Below, piece by piece: positions 7,923-17,483 of a stretch of 55,970 nt of DNA. The stretch spans positions 1 through 55,970 of the forward strand of contig CACZIV010000011.1 in assembly GCA_902781305.1 (NCBI GenBank), written 5' to 3'. Position numbers and translations under genes: made by a program. Position 1 is the first letter of the stretch, and each line of letters starts with the position of its first letter. The notes beneath the pieces are model-generated. The model had not been told where the DNA came from, made no database searches, and saw only the letters and a list, made by a program, of their open reading frames with translations. The stretch comes from Pseudoselenomonas ruminantium. Its GTDB lineage: Bacteria > Bacillota > Negativicutes > Selenomonadales > Selenomonadaceae.

Positions 7923-8864
7923 TCACAAACCAAACATGGCATAACAGACGATGATGAACAGCACCGTTGCCGTATACATCAGCCGGATTGAGCCCATGAT
8001 ATGCTTGATGCCCAAAGCCTCAATCTGCTCACCCATATAAGCACGGAAATGCTGCTGACCGAAGTAGGAATTGTATCCCCCCAACCGGACATGCAAAGCG
8101 CCCGCCACCGTGGCTTCGGCATAGCCGCCATTGGGGCTGGGATGCTTCTTGGCATCGCGGAGCATCATGCGGTAAGCAAATTTGTAATCATAGCCCAAAA
8201 TCCATGCGGCAAAGATAAAGAGTACCGCCGTTATGCGGGCGGGGATGTAGTTGAGCACATCGTCAAGCCGCGCCGCCGCCCGGCCGAAGTAGAGATACTT
8301 GTCGTTTTTGTAGCCAATCATAGAATCCATGGTATTCGCCGCCCGATAGGCCATAGCCAGCGGCACGCCGCCCAGTACGAAAAAGAACAACGGGGCAATA
8401 ATGCCATCTACGGTATTTTCCGCAATGGTTTCCACCGTGGCGCGGGCAATCTCCGGTTCGTCGAGCTTATCCGTATCTCGTCCCACAATCCAGCCGACCT
8501 TGCGGCGGGCTTCGGTCATATCACCAGCCAACAGCAGCCCATAAAGCTCTTTCCCGGCTTTTGCCAGACTTTTAGGCGAAATAGCAAAGGACAGCATGAC
8601 GGCCCCCACTGCCGTACTGCCAAAGCTCCAGGGAATTTTATAGGACAGCAGCATAATCCCTTCGGCCACGGCATAGGTCAGCCACAGCACGAGCAGCACC
8701 AGGACTGCCCCCCAGGCAAATTTGCGGCTGTCCTTATCGTCCGGATGATAGAACAAACGCTCAAACAGCGAAATCAGATTCCCCATCAACACGACGGGAT
8801 GCCATTTGCTCTTGGGGTCGCCGATAATGCAGTCCACAAAAAAAGCTAAAATTCCCGTCAGCAT
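7923..8864 (-). CDS. cbiB: Adenosylcobinamide-phosphate synthase CbiB
   Basis: CbiB (CobD in the aerobic naming) attaches aminopropanol or its phosphate to adenosylcobyric acid at the membrane. The 313-residue protein has the typical start FFVDCIIGDPKSKWHPVVLMG and the conserved AENTVDGIIAPLFF and HPSPNGGYAEA segments among several membrane helices. Its start overlaps the end of cbiP by 7 bases, which indicates translational coupling. Confidence 0.95.
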   Translation of the reverse strand: MLTGILAFFVDCIIGDPKSKWHPVVLMGNLISLFERLFYHPDDKDSRKFAWGAVLVLLVLWLTYAVAEGIMLLSYKIPWSFGSTAVGAVMLSFAISPKSLAKAGKELYGLLLAGDMTEARRKVGWIVGRDTDKLDEPEIARATVETIAENTVDGIIAPLFFFVLGGVPLAMAYRAANTMDSMIGYKNDKYLYFGRAAARLDDVLNYIPARITAVLFIFAAWILGYDYKFAYRMMLRDAKKHPSPNGGYAEATVAGALHVRLGGYNSYFGQQHFRAYMGEQIEALGIKHIMGSIRLMYTATVLFIIVCYAMFGL

Positions 8865-10405
8865 GAGGTTTCCCCCATAATCTGCGCCAGTTTTTCCATA
8901 TCAAGACTGTCGCGCACCACGCTGGCCAGACGGTTATACGCCCGTTCCTTTTCCTGCCGCACACTGCGCTGAATGGCAAGGTCCTCAAGCCCCTTGCGGC
9001 TGCGCAGGGCATTGAGCACCTGACGGCGGAAATCGTCATGGTCAAAAATGCCGTGGATATAGGTGCCAACCACCTGTCCCTGCGCATTATTCTGACTGGT
9101 CAAGCCTTCGGCAATAGTCACCGCCTGATTGGCGCGTTCCGTTATCTTAAAGGGGTGTTGTAACTCACCCAAAAACTTCGTTTCACCGGTGTGAATTTCA
9201 TAGCCGTATAAGCCATCTGCTTTCAACTGCTGCCCTAAGAAGGCAAACTGCGCGCAATCTGCCTGCACCTGACTGGTCAATTTTTCAGCGGCAAAGGTGG
9301 TTTCCATCGGCAGATAGCCTAAACCTGCCACCTCATCATTAGCCGATTCCGTATGCAGGGGGTCGGCAATTTTTTGTCCCAACATCTGATAGCCGCCGCA
9401 GATGCCCCATAACGGCGTGCCCTTTGCCACCTGCTCGCGAATCGCCGCTTCCAGACCGCATTCGCGCAAATGCAATAAATCTTCGGTGGTATTTTTGGAA
9501 CCGGGCAGGATAATCATATCGGGATTGCCCAAATCCTCCACCTTACGCACATAGTAAAGGGAAACATCCGGCTCAGCCGCCAAACTGTCAAAGTCGGTAA
9601 AATTGGAAATCTTCGGCGTCTGAATGACCGCAATATGCAAATCTGCCTCAGCCTGTTCCGCCGATTCATTGTCCTTTTCATCAAGGGAAACGGAATCTTC
9701 ATCATCAATGCCCAGGGCTTCAATATGCGGCACAATGCCCAATACGGGCTTGCCCGTCTTTTCTTCCAGAAAATCCACTGCAGGAGTAAGCAGCGTTACA
9801 TCACCGCGGAACTTATTGATAACCAGCCCTTTGACCAAAGCACGCTCGTCCTCGTCCAAAAGTTCAAGTGTGCCGACCAAGGACGCCAGCGCGCCGCCCC
9901 GGTCGATATCGGCGATTAACAGCACGGGAGCATTTAAGTGTTTTGCCACCCGCATATTGACGATATCGTTGGCTTTGAGATTGACCTCCGCCGGGCTGCC
10001 CGCCCCTTCGATTACCAGGGTATCAAAATTTTTCTGCAGACGCTCCAGCGCCTCAGTCACAGCGCCAAAGGCTTTTAAGGAATAGCCCTTATGGTATTCC
10101 CGCGCGCTCATATTGCCCACGGCCTTGCCGTTGATTACGACCTGCGAGCAGGAATTGCCCGTGGGCTTCAAGAGCACCGGGTTCATATCGACCATGGGTT
10201 CTAAGCCTGCCGCTTCTGCCTGTGCCACCTGTGCGCGGCCCATTTCCTTGCCGTCTTTGGTCACATAGGAATTAAGCGCCATATTCTGCGCCTTGAAAGG
10301 CACGACCTTGCGCCCTTCCTGATGAAAGATACGGCACAAGGCTGTGGTGATAATACTTTTGCCCACATGGGAGCTTGTGCCCATCAGCATAATGGAGTTT
10401 GCCAT
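8858..10405 (-). CDS. cbiP: Cobyric acid synthase CbiP
   Basis: CbiP amidates four side chains of adenosylcobyrinic acid a,c-diamide using glutamine and ATP. The 515 residues match the family length. The N-terminal dethiobiotin synthetase-like ATPase begins IMLMGTSSHVGKSIIT. The C-terminal class I glutamine amidotransferase has its nucleophile in WGICGGYQMLG and a late YIHGIFDHD histidine segment. It sits 4 bases after cobU in a tightly packed operon. CbiA, which makes its substrate, is not in the window. Confidence 0.96.
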   Translation of the reverse strand: MANSIMLMGTSSHVGKSIITTALCRIFHQEGRKVVPFKAQNMALNSYVTKDGKEMGRAQVAQAEAAGLEPMVDMNPVLLKPTGNSCSQVVINGKAVGNMSAREYHKGYSLKAFGAVTEALERLQKNFDTLVIEGAGSPAEVNLKANDIVNMRVAKHLNAPVLLIADIDRGGALASLVGTLELLDEDERALVKGLVINKFRGDVTLLTPAVDFLEEKTGKPVLGIVPHIEALGIDDEDSVSLDEKDNESAEQAEADLHIAVIQTPKISNFTDFDSLAAEPDVSLYYVRKVEDLGNPDMIILPGSKNTTEDLLHLRECGLEAAIREQVAKGTPLWGICGGYQMLGQKIADPLHTESANDEVAGLGYLPMETTFAAEKLTSQVQADCAQFAFLGQQLKADGLYGYEIHTGETKFLGELQHPFKITERANQAVTIAEGLTSQNNAQGQVVGTYIHGIFDHDDFRRQVLNALRSRKGLEDLAIQRSVRQEKERAYNRLASVVRDSLDMEKLAQIMGETSC

Positions 10406-10409
10406 TTGT

Positions 10410-11000
10410 TTATCCGTCCTTTTCCTGCATTAGGCAGGCATTAAGTTTTTTGATGTTAACGGGAATTCCCGCGATAACGGCGTATACATCATCCGCGGCA
10501 GCAGCAACCCGCTGATTGCTCAGCCCGCTGGCATCCCGATAGAGGCGGGCCAGTTTGTTTTCCGGCACAATCCCGGCACCCACTTCATTGGTGACAAAAA
10601 TCGTGGACGTGCCCTGCTCGGCAGCGGACTGTGCCGCCTGCACCAAGGCGCCCATCTGCGCCTCGACAATCCGATAAGCCACTTCATCGGTCAGTTCATC
10701 ATAGAGTATTCTGCACAGATGGTTGCTGAGATACAGCGTAAGGCAGTCAAAGAGCAATACCTTGTGCGTTTTTGCCGCCTCGGCAATTGCTTTTTCCGCC
10801 TCAAACGGAGCTTCCCAAGTCTGCCATGAGGACGGGCGCCGCTCACGGTGCAACTTGACCCGATAACGCATTTCCTCATCATAAATCTGCGCCGTGGCAA
10901 TATAGCCAATAGAGGTTCCCATATCCGCCGCCAGCTTTTCCGCAAAAGCAGATTTTCCCGAACGCGCGCCGCCCGTGACCAAGATAATCTTTCCCGCCAT
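10410..11000 (-). CDS. cobU: Bifunctional adenosylcobinamide kinase/guanylyltransferase
   Basis: CobU phosphorylates adenosylcobinamide and then transfers GMP to it, giving the activated form used by CobS. The 196-residue protein has an N-terminal P-loop VTGGARSGKSAFAE and the LHRERRP segment carrying the histidine that takes the guanylyl group in the Salmonella enzyme. FVTNEVGAGIVPEN is also typical. The start lies 2 bases after the cbiC stop. Confidence 0.95.
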   Translation of the reverse strand: MAGKIILVTGGARSGKSAFAEKLAADMGTSIGYIATAQIYDEEMRYRVKLHRERRPSSWQTWEAPFEAEKAIAEAAKTHKVLLFDCLTLYLSNHLCRILYDELTDEVAYRIVEAQMGALVQAAQSAAEQGTSTIFVTNEVGAGIVPENKLARLYRDASGLSNQRVAAAADDVYAVIAGIPVNIKKLNACLMQEKDG

Positions 11001-11002
11001 AA

Positions 11003-11638
11003 TCAGCCTCTGTCGTTGTTGATGAGATACATCATGGCATTAACCGCCGCTGCCGCAATCGGACTGCCGCCCTTGGTGCCTTCCACCGTGATATAAGGAA
11101 CCGTCGTCTGCTTGGCCAGTTCAGCCTTGGAATCAGCCGCGCCCACAAAGCCTACAGGAATGCCCACGATGCAGGCGGGACGCAGATTTTCTTCCTCTAC
11201 CTGCCGCAGGACTTCAAACAGCGCCGTGGGCGCATTGCCGATGGCGATAATCGCCCCATTCATCTGCGCACCAAACTTGCGCATAGCCGCCATCGAACGG
11301 GTAATCCCCTGTTCCTTGGCCGTCCTGGCCACTTCTTCATCGGCAATCAGGCAATGTACCTGCCCGCCAAAGGACGCGAGCTTGCGCTTGTTGATGCCCG
11401 TACGCACCATTTCCACATCGGTGTAGATATCGCAGCCGCCTTTCAGCGCCGTCATCGCCTGCGTAATGGCATCCGCAGACATCTTAATGATGGGGGCATA
11501 GTCCACATCCCCTGCCGCGTGAATCAGACGCGAATAAACCTTGACCTGCTCAGGGCTGAGGTTCAGTCCCTCCAGATGGGGTGCAATGATTTCCATACTG
11601 CGATTTTCAATTTCCATAGGCTGCTTGATAAAATCCAT
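11003..11638 (-). CDS. cbiC: Precorrin-8X/cobalt-precorrin-8 methylmutase
   Basis: CbiC (CobH) moves the methyl group from C-11 to C-12 of the corrin ring, giving (cobalt-)hydrogenobyrinic acid. The 211-residue protein contains the catalytic histidine in RLIHAAGDVDY (His40) and the conserved GNAPTALFEVL and GIPVGFVGA segments. GAGGTGACGG lies just before the start. It is the first gene of the operon cbiC-cobU-cbiP-cbiB-cobS-kinase. I see no cobalamin riboswitch in the about 100 bases upstream. Confidence 0.95.
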   Translation of the reverse strand: MDFIKQPMEIENRSMEIIAPHLEGLNLSPEQVKVYSRLIHAAGDVDYAPIIKMSADAITQAMTALKGGCDIYTDVEMVRTGINKRKLASFGGQVHCLIADEEVARTAKEQGITRSMAAMRKFGAQMNGAIIAIGNAPTALFEVLRQVEEENLRPACIVGIPVGFVGAADSKAELAKQTTVPYITVEGTKGGSPIAAAAVNAMMYLINNDRG

Positions 11639-11742
11639 AATCCGTCACCTCGTCTTCACTATCATACATTGTATATATTATCACATTTATCCTGCTTACG
11701 CACCCTGCAGAAAAAAGTTCGCAACACAAGACAGTTACATGT

Positions 11743-12140
11743 GATGGGGTCAAGGAATCCATTGCCTCGGTGCGCATGCCGCAGGATGAGCAGGAAAGAC
11801 ACCGCATGGATATTGATATGTCCATCAAGAGCATTGGCTGGGTGTTTGCACTGACAGTTGCTGGCCTGCTCGCTATCTTCTATGCCTTTGTCAGCCCCGA
11901 GGGCCTGCCATCGATGCAGAATGTACGCTGTTTGCCTCGGGACTTATCGTTGGCGAGTCACTGATTGGCGTTGCTCTCGCCGCAATCATCGTTGTTTCGG
12001 TTACGAGCGGCGGCAGTGACAGCCCGCTGGCGCTCGTCGGCAGTGATTTTGCTGATACGGCTGAATTCTTAGGTCTTGTCGTTTTCCTCATCACGCTCGC
12101 TATCTTTGGCAAGACGGTGCTGGGCAATAAAAACAACTAA
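11743..12140 (+). pseudogene. Remnant of an OPT-family oligopeptide transporter
   Basis: Two plus-strand frames together resemble the C-terminal end of an OPT (oligopeptide transporter) protein. The first (about 11743-11910) reads SIASVRMPQDEQERHRMDID and then a membrane helix with GWVFALTVAGLLAIFYAF. The second (about 11910-12140) reads LFASGLIVGESLIGV, a segment characteristic of OPT transporters, then a final helix and NKNN before the stop. The frames do not join, there is no start codon with a ribosome binding site, and most of a 600-residue-plus transporter is missing. A terminator follows at the right place. It is thus a decayed gene with a 5' loss and an internal deletion or frameshift, lying between the two cobalamin operons. 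Confidence 0.8.
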
Positions 12141-12157
12141 AGAACAGACTCATTCCA

Positions 12158-12189
12158 CTGCTGTGCAGGCTCCCTGCGCAGCAGTTTTC
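12158..12189 (+). terminator. Terminator of the decayed OPT gene
   Basis: CTGCTGTGCAGG (12158-12169) pairs with CCTGCGCAGCAG (12173-12184) across a CTC loop with one mismatch, followed by TTTTCTTG. It keeps its shape although its gene is broken. Confidence 0.85.
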
Positions 12190-12227
12190 TTGTTTGTAAA
12201 TATACAGACAGCCCCCTCCGGTTAAGG

Positions 12228-12263
12228 CAAAAAACAGAGCCCCCCCATAAGGAGAAGCCCTGT
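12228..12263 (-). terminator. Terminator of the chemoreceptor gene
   Basis: On the minus strand ACAGGGC can pair with GCUCUGU (one G-U pair) around a G-rich loop, followed by a run of six T. It lies 38 bases past the chemoreceptor stop. Confidence 0.7.
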
Positions 12264-12300
12264 TGCCGTAGCAGATACCTGCTTTCGTTTGCGCTATTGA

Positions 12301-13980
12301 CTATACCTTAAACTTCTTCACTTCCGCACTAAGTGTCTTGGCCAGTTCTGCCAAGTGGTTATTCGCATCGGATATCTCATGCATGGCCGCCGCCTGCTGT
12401 TCCGTTGCCGCCGATACGCTTTGTGCTTCATCCGTAGCAACGCGGCTCGAATCCATAACCCGTTCCATATTATCGGCCAGTTCATGCGTCGCTGCATTGA
12501 GCGTTTCAATCGCTTCCGTAGATCTTTCCACCGTCCCGTTCAGCAATTCCACCTGTTCCTCAATCAGCCTGAATGCTTCACCGGTTGCCGTTACAATAGC
12601 CGCCCCATCACTGACGCTCTGGCTGCCCTCGCTGATGGATTCCACCGCCATATCGGTGTCCCGCTGAATATCGTTTACGAGCTGTGTGATATTTTGCGCC
12701 GCCAAGGCGGACTGTTCAGCCAGTTTCCGGACTTCATCCGCCACTACGGCAAAGCCCCGGCCGGCCTCACCGGCGCGTGCCGCTTCTATCGCCGCGTTCA
12801 GTGCCAAGAGATTCGTCTGCCCGGCAATATTGGAAATCGTCTCCACGATGGAACCTATTTCAGATGAACGCTTGCCCAATGTACCGACAACATCAGCCGA
12901 AACCTTGACCTGCTCGGCGATATTTTTAATCTGTGCTACAGCCTGCCCCACAGTCTTACGCCCGTCTGCCGCCTTGTCTTTGCTCTGCTGTGCGGTTTCG
13001 GCCATCACCTTCGCACCGGCATGGAGTTCATGCATATGTTCGCGCATACGAACGGTACTATTCTGCAAATCCGTGACAATGCGCACCTGTTGATTCGTTC
13101 CATCTGCCAAGTGCACCGCGCTATCGGCCACCATCTGAATCGAAAGCTGCGTTTGACGCGCCTGCTCCTTCAGCATTTCCGCCGATTCCGTCACACTGTT
13201 GGTCGATTTATTTACGCCCAGCAAAAGATTTCTAAGCTTATCCCGCATCACATTGGCACTAGCTGCCAGTTCCCCGATTTCATCCTCGGTTTCCGGCAGA
13301 GGTTCGCCCCGCATATCACCATTGGCAATTTCCTGTATCGCAGTGATTGTACGCCGCAAAGGCCGCAGCGTTCTGCCAATAATCCACCAGGAGAAAATCC
13401 CCATCAAGGTAGCAATAATCAGCATGGCTATGATGGTCGAGAAAATGAATTTATATTGGATGTCATCTAATTCATGCACCGACAAGCCGACAAAGGCCAT
13501 GCCGATAACCTTGCCGCTGCCGTCTTTAAGCGGGCAATAAGCGCTTTCGTAACTCTGTCCCAAAACTTCGGCACTACCCGTATAATTTTGTCCGTTTTTC
13601 AGCACAACCTCCTGCACCTTTTCCGAGGCCGGCGTTCCTACAGAACGCTTGCCTTCGGTCTGGACAGTGGTTGCCACGCGCGTATTTTCCCGGAAGAAGG
13701 TTACATGACCGCCCAGCATATTGCCAAAGCTGTCGACAATATCCGTTGAACCTTCGATTTGCTGATTTCCCTTGTAGAGTGCATTGTTTTCGATACGCCA
13801 TTCTCCCGGATAGCGGTCGTCCATAAGCTCCAGCAGAGATTTTACATTGGAATCGGCCTTCATCTGCAAGGATTTGGCAAACCCATCGGCCGCACTGCGA
13901 TACCCCAGAACCCCCATACACAAGCAGGCTATGACGATAAACAAATTTACCCCCAGCACTGCCTTGGTCTGCAGCTTCAT
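12301..13980 (-). CDS. Methyl-accepting chemotaxis protein with periplasmic Cache domain
   Basis: This 559-residue transmembrane chemoreceptor has an N-terminal membrane helix (about 7-27), an extracytoplasmic single-Cache-type sensor domain (about 30-175), a second helix ([20 protein letters not shown]), a HAMP linker and a long coiled-coil signalling domain. The hairpin tip carries the conserved [20 protein letters not shown]. Ligand binding would change CheA kinase activity through CheW. I place the start at 13980, nine bases after GGAGG. No che genes adjoin it, but motA and motB are in the same window. It splits the cobalamin genes into two operons and has its own terminator. Confidence 0.95.
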   Translation of the reverse strand: MKLQTKAVLGVNLFIVIACLCMGVLGYRSAADGFAKSLQMKADSNVKSLLELMDDRYPGEWRIENNALYKGNQQIEGSTDIVDSFGNMLGGHVTFFRENTRVATTVQTEGKRSVGTPASEKVQEVVLKNGQNYTGSAEVLGQSYESAYCPLKDGSGKVIGMAFVGLSVHELDDIQYKFIFSTIIAMLIIATLMGIFSWWIIGRTLRPLRRTITAIQEIANGDMRGEPLPETEDEIGELAASANVMRDKLRNLLLGVNKSTNSVTESAEMLKEQARQTQLSIQMVADSAVHLADGTNQQVRIVTDLQNSTVRMREHMHELHAGAKVMAETAQQSKDKAADGRKTVGQAVAQIKNIAEQVKVSADVVGTLGKRSSEIGSIVETISNIAGQTNLLALNAAIEAARAGEAGRGFAVVADEVRKLAEQSALAAQNITQLVNDIQRDTDMAVESISEGSQSVSDGAAIVTATGEAFRLIEEQVELLNGTVERSTEAIETLNAATHELADNMERVMDSSRVATDEAQSVSAATEQQAAAMHEISDANNHLAELAKTLSAEVKKFKV

Positions 13981-14046
13981 AAACAGCAACCTCCTTGTGT
14001 AAAAATCTTTTTAATCTTACATCTTTTCAGCATTCCATATTCGCCA

Positions 14047-14081
14047 CAAAAAAAATAATCCCTGCCTTTGCAGAGATTATT
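14047..14081 (-). terminator. Terminator overlapping the cbiJ stop codon
   Basis: AATAATC (14054-14060) pairs with GATTATT (14075-14081), and CTGC with GCAG inside. A run of eight T follows on the minus strand. The TAA stop of cbiJ (14077-14079) lies within the stem. Confidence 0.85.
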
Positions 14082-14853
14082 TATCATTAGCATGCGACCG
14101 CACAAAGGACAAGATATCCTCGTAATGATGCCCCATACAGGGATACGCCAGCTGCGGACGGTCTATCAGCACAATGGGCAAGCCCAAATCCTTAGCTGCC
14201 GCTAGTTTGGTATCCGTGCCACCGATGCTGCCGCTGTTTTTCGTGATGATAACCTGCGCCGCATACTTGCGGAACAGCTCTTTATTCAATTCACAGGAAA
14301 ACGGCCCCTGCAGGGCTACGATATGCCCGGCATCAATGCCCAGGCCTTCACACAGGGCAATAACTTCAGCCGTGGGCAGGACTCTGGCCGTCAGTTCCGC
14401 ATCTTTTAAGTGCGGGTTATGAACGAACTTTTCCAGATTGCGGCTGCCGGTAGTAAGGAAAATCCTCTGCCCCAGCTTAGACGCAGCTTCTGCCGCTTCC
14501 TCATAGCTGTGCACCACCGTTATCTTATCGTAAGCCAGCTCGGTCAAATCGCGCTCATAGCGAATATAGGGGATGGACAAGGCGCTGCAGGCCGCCATGG
14601 CATTGCGGCTGACATTGGCCGCATAGGGATGGCTGGCATCCACAAGCAAGCTTATCTGCTGTGTTCGCATATAAGCCTGCAGCGCCTGTTCATCCAAAGG
14701 CTTGTCGTTAATCAGGCATTTCCGCCCGCAGGCATGGGCAAGGAGTTCCCCTCCATAACGGCTGACCACAGAAGCTGCCACATCATAGCCATTTTCGAGC
14801 AGCATTTTGGCTATCTCCCGGCCATCCTGTGTCCCCGCCAGCACGAAAATCAT
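14077..14853 (-). CDS. cbiJ: Precorrin-6A/cobalt-precorrin-6A reductase
   Basis: CbiJ (CobK) reduces the (cobalt-)precorrin-6A ring with NAD(P)H. The 258-residue protein opens with a nucleotide-binding FVLAGTQDGREIAKML segment and contains LVDASHPYAANVSRNA, IRYERDLTEL and ITKNSGSIGGTDTKLAAA, all typical of the family. Its ATG overlaps the cbiH stop by 4 bases. It is the last gene of the second cobalamin operon. Confidence 0.95.
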   Translation of the reverse strand: MIFVLAGTQDGREIAKMLLENGYDVAASVVSRYGGELLAHACGRKCLINDKPLDEQALQAYMRTQQISLLVDASHPYAANVSRNAMAACSALSIPYIRYERDLTELAYDKITVVHSYEEAAEAASKLGQRIFLTTGSRNLEKFVHNPHLKDAELTARVLPTAEVIALCEGLGIDAGHIVALQGPFSCELNKELFRKYAAQVIITKNSGSIGGTDTKLAAAKDLGLPIVLIDRPQLAYPCMGHHYEDILSFVRSHANDK

Positions 14854-15605
14854 AAGCCCGGCTCCTTATTGCCATAACCACGCGGGGTAATCATATAGCC
14901 ATCCTTCACATAGGTCATGGAGTTGCCGATGATGACCAGAGAGAACATATTGATTTCCTGTTTGGTGAAATCTTCCAGCGTGGAAATGATTTTGCCCTCG
15001 CCCTCACGGCTGGCCGCTGTAACAATGCCCACAGGTGTATCGGCCTTGCGGTGCTTTAACATGATTTCCCGCACCCGCTCGATATTTTCCACCCGCTTTT
15101 TGCTTTTCGGGTTGTAAAGCGCTGTAACGAAATCTCCCTGTGCGGCCATCTCAATGCGCTTTTCAATGGTCTCCCAAGGCGTCAGCAAATCCGACAGACT
15201 GATTACCGCAAAATCATGCATAAGAGGCGCGCCCAAAACGGAGGCTGCCGCATTGACCGCCGAAACACCGGCAATCACGCCGCCAAATTCCGGACGGCTC
15301 TCCTGCGGCTGCTGCAGGACAAGTTCCAAGACCAAACCGGCCATGCCATAAACACCGGCATCACCGCTGGACACCACGACCGTATTATGGCCCTGTGCCG
15401 CCTCGCTGACCGCCATCTTACAGCGGTCAATCTCCTGCATCATGGCCGTTCCGATAACCTTGCGCTCGCCCAACAGGGATTCAATCAGCTTGATATACGT
15501 GTTATAGCCGGCAATGACCTCTGCCTCTTCAATGGCCTGTCGTGCTCTCGGCGTCATGTCCAAAAGACTTCCCGGGCCAATGCCCACAACTGTTATTTTT
15601 CCCAT
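14850..15605 (-). CDS. cbiH: Precorrin-3B/cobalt-factor III C17-methyltransferase
   Basis: CbiH (CobJ) methylates C-17 and takes part in ring contraction. The 251-residue tetrapyrrole methylase has the SAM-binding opening VVGIGPGSLLDMTPRA, the VVSSGDAGVYGMAGLVLEL loop and the LYNPKSKKR segment of this subgroup. The start overlaps the end of cbiG by 13 bases, so the genes are translationally coupled. Confidence 0.95.
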   Translation of the reverse strand: MGKITVVGIGPGSLLDMTPRARQAIEEAEVIAGYNTYIKLIESLLGERKVIGTAMMQEIDRCKMAVSEAAQGHNTVVVSSGDAGVYGMAGLVLELVLQQPQESRPEFGGVIAGVSAVNAAASVLGAPLMHDFAVISLSDLLTPWETIEKRIEMAAQGDFVTALYNPKSKKRVENIERVREIMLKHRKADTPVGIVTAASREGEGKIISTLEDFTKQEINMFSLVIIGNSMTYVKDGYMITPRGYGNKEPGL

Positions 15606-16705
15606 AGTAAAGCCACCGTCACTTTTTCAAAATTCGTTTTTCTAAGCGCCAGCCGGCCTCCGCGGGCTGCTGCCGAGCAATACGCGGCCGCCTCGCAGAC
15701 GTTGCCTATGCCGATACGCTTTTTGACAAAATCCGATTCATGCAGCTGATGATGTTCAATCATCTGCTGCATTTTGTCGTTTTCATAGAATTTCACGGGA
15801 CGCACCAGACTGTCCCCGGCATAGACTATCCCCGGCTCATGCTTTTTGACAATGGTGCTGGCCAGTTCGTCAATAAAGGAGCGGTCACGGCCAATCATAC
15901 GACAGGCCGCATCCAACGCCGACATCACCAGTGCCGCCGGCGTTCCCTTGCGGCAGCCGACACCAGCGATAAGTCTGCGCGGTGTAAGACAGAGGATATT
16001 GGGCGGCAGCTCAGCCAGTTCCGGCAGCTGTCGTTCTCCCGTAATTACGACTTCCAGTTGTTCCTGCTCCTCAGGCAGCACCACAAAGAGTTGACTGTTC
16101 ACGCACAAATCCGCAATTTGCCCTTCCTGCTCCAGACGCCGCTTGTAAAACACGCTATGCGGCAAAGTCCGGTCAATGCGCCAATGGATTTTTTTCCCCG
16201 CCAACAAACCGGAATTGATGGTCTTTATCCGCACCTTGGGCCAGGGACGCAAGCCCAATCGTCCCGCCAGCACATCCGGTGCCAGCTGTTTAGTTAAATC
16301 CGTTGCCGTGGTAATCACAGCCCCGGCCCCCAATGCCTGACAAATCTGACGGGTCAGCTCATTGGCCCCGCCCACATGACCGGACAAAAGGCTAATGCCA
16401 TGCTTGCCCTGTTCATCAAAGACCACCACAGCCGGGTCAGTCAACTTATCCTGGAGAAACGGCGCAATTGCGCGCACCACAATCCCTGTGGCCATGACGA
16501 AAATCAGACCCTCATAAGCCTTAAAATTGCGCTCTACCGCCTCGCTGAAATCCTTGAAGACATGCACCTGACATTTTCTCTGCGTTTCTTCATCCGGCAC
16601 TAATTTTTCGCTGACGTAAATATCCACATATTCATCCAAACAATGCCGGATATTTTGTGCCAGCTGCATTCCTTGGGCCGTTACAGCCATACAAGCCAAT
16701 CGCAT
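15593..16705 (-). CDS. cbiG: Cobalt-precorrin-5A hydrolase CbiG
   Basis: CbiG opens the ring lactone of cobalt-precorrin-5A, releasing acetaldehyde; it occurs only in the anaerobic route. The 370-residue protein has the N-terminal and central parts with GLIFVMATGIVVRAIAPFL and GISLLSGHVGGANELT, and the C-terminal CbiG/CobE domain with AGVGCRKGTPAALVMSALD. The start codon shares a base with the cbiF stop (TAATG). Confidence 0.95.
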   Translation of the reverse strand: MRLACMAVTAQGMQLAQNIRHCLDEYVDIYVSEKLVPDEETQRKCQVHVFKDFSEAVERNFKAYEGLIFVMATGIVVRAIAPFLQDKLTDPAVVVFDEQGKHGISLLSGHVGGANELTRQICQALGAGAVITTATDLTKQLAPDVLAGRLGLRPWPKVRIKTINSGLLAGKKIHWRIDRTLPHSVFYKRRLEQEGQIADLCVNSQLFVVLPEEQEQLEVVITGERQLPELAELPPNILCLTPRRLIAGVGCRKGTPAALVMSALDAACRMIGRDRSFIDELASTIVKKHEPGIVYAGDSLVRPVKFYENDKMQQMIEHHQLHESDFVKKRIGIGNVCEAAAYCSAAARGGRLALRKTNFEKVTVALLWEK

Positions 16706-17460
16706 TATTTCACAGCCTTTCGGAACATATGGGAAAACTCCGGCGCATACAGGCGGGACAGTTCATAATCGGCGCCCAGGCAGCGGCTGACTACAATCAT
16801 CGCTGTACGGTCAATATTCTTGCCTTCAATATCCTGAACAATCGTCTTTAAGGTGCCACGGACGATTTTCTGCTCCGGCCAGGATGCCCGCTGCACAATG
16901 GCAATAGGCGTATCTTCTGCATAGCCGCCCGCAATGAGTTCCTCGACCACCTTATCGAGCATGGTGATGGACAGGTAAATGCACATCGTGGACTGGTGCT
17001 GGGCAAGGCTGCGCAGTTTTTCCGGTTCCGGCACCGGCGTCCGCCCTTCATTACGCGTAATGATTACCGTCTGGCTGATTCCCGGCAGGGTGTATTCCTG
17101 CTGCAAGGCCGCTGCTGCCGCAAAGCAGGAGCTGACCCCCGGCACGATATCAAAAGCAATGTTCTTCTTGCGGAAGGCATCCATCTGTTCCTGAATCGCC
17201 CCATAAACAGACGGGTCTCCCGTATGCAGGCGCACGGTCATCTTGCCTTCTTTTTCCGCCTGTTCAATGGTATTTACCACATCATCGAGCGTCATCGAAG
17301 CGGAGTTATGAATCTGCGCATCCTCGCGGCAATAATTCAACAGTTCCGGGTTAACCAGTGACCCGGCATAAATAACGACATCCGCTTCTTTTAAGTATTT
17401 AGCACCCTTTACTGTAATCAGTTCCGAATCTCCCGGCCCTGCTCCCACAATATGTACCAT
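16705..17460 (-). CDS. cbiF: Precorrin-4/cobalt-precorrin-4 C11-methyltransferase
   Basis: CbiF (CobM) adds the methyl group at C-11. The 251-residue protein has the SAM-binding VGAGPGDSELITVKG opening, RLHTGDPSVYGAIQEQMD and IVPGVSSCFAAAAAL. The start at 17460 follows GAGGGAACGG. A longer frame to 17496 would begin with a TTG lacking such a site and would overlap cbiT. It follows cbiT by 23 bases. Confidence 0.95.
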   Translation of the reverse strand: MVHIVGAGPGDSELITVKGAKYLKEADVVIYAGSLVNPELLNYCREDAQIHNSASMTLDDVVNTIEQAEKEGKMTVRLHTGDPSVYGAIQEQMDAFRKKNIAFDIVPGVSSCFAAAAALQQEYTLPGISQTVIITRNEGRTPVPEPEKLRSLAQHQSTMCIYLSITMLDKVVEELIAGGYAEDTPIAIVQRASWPEQKIVRGTLKTIVQDIEGKNIDRTAMIVVSRCLGADYELSRLYAPEFSHMFRKAVK

Positions 17461-17483
17461 TACCGTTCCCTCTTTCTCATCGC

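Noticed and set aside
11639-11742. Cobalamin riboswitch before cbiC
   Set aside because: The roughly 100 bases available do not hold the B12-box or the length needed for that riboswitch.
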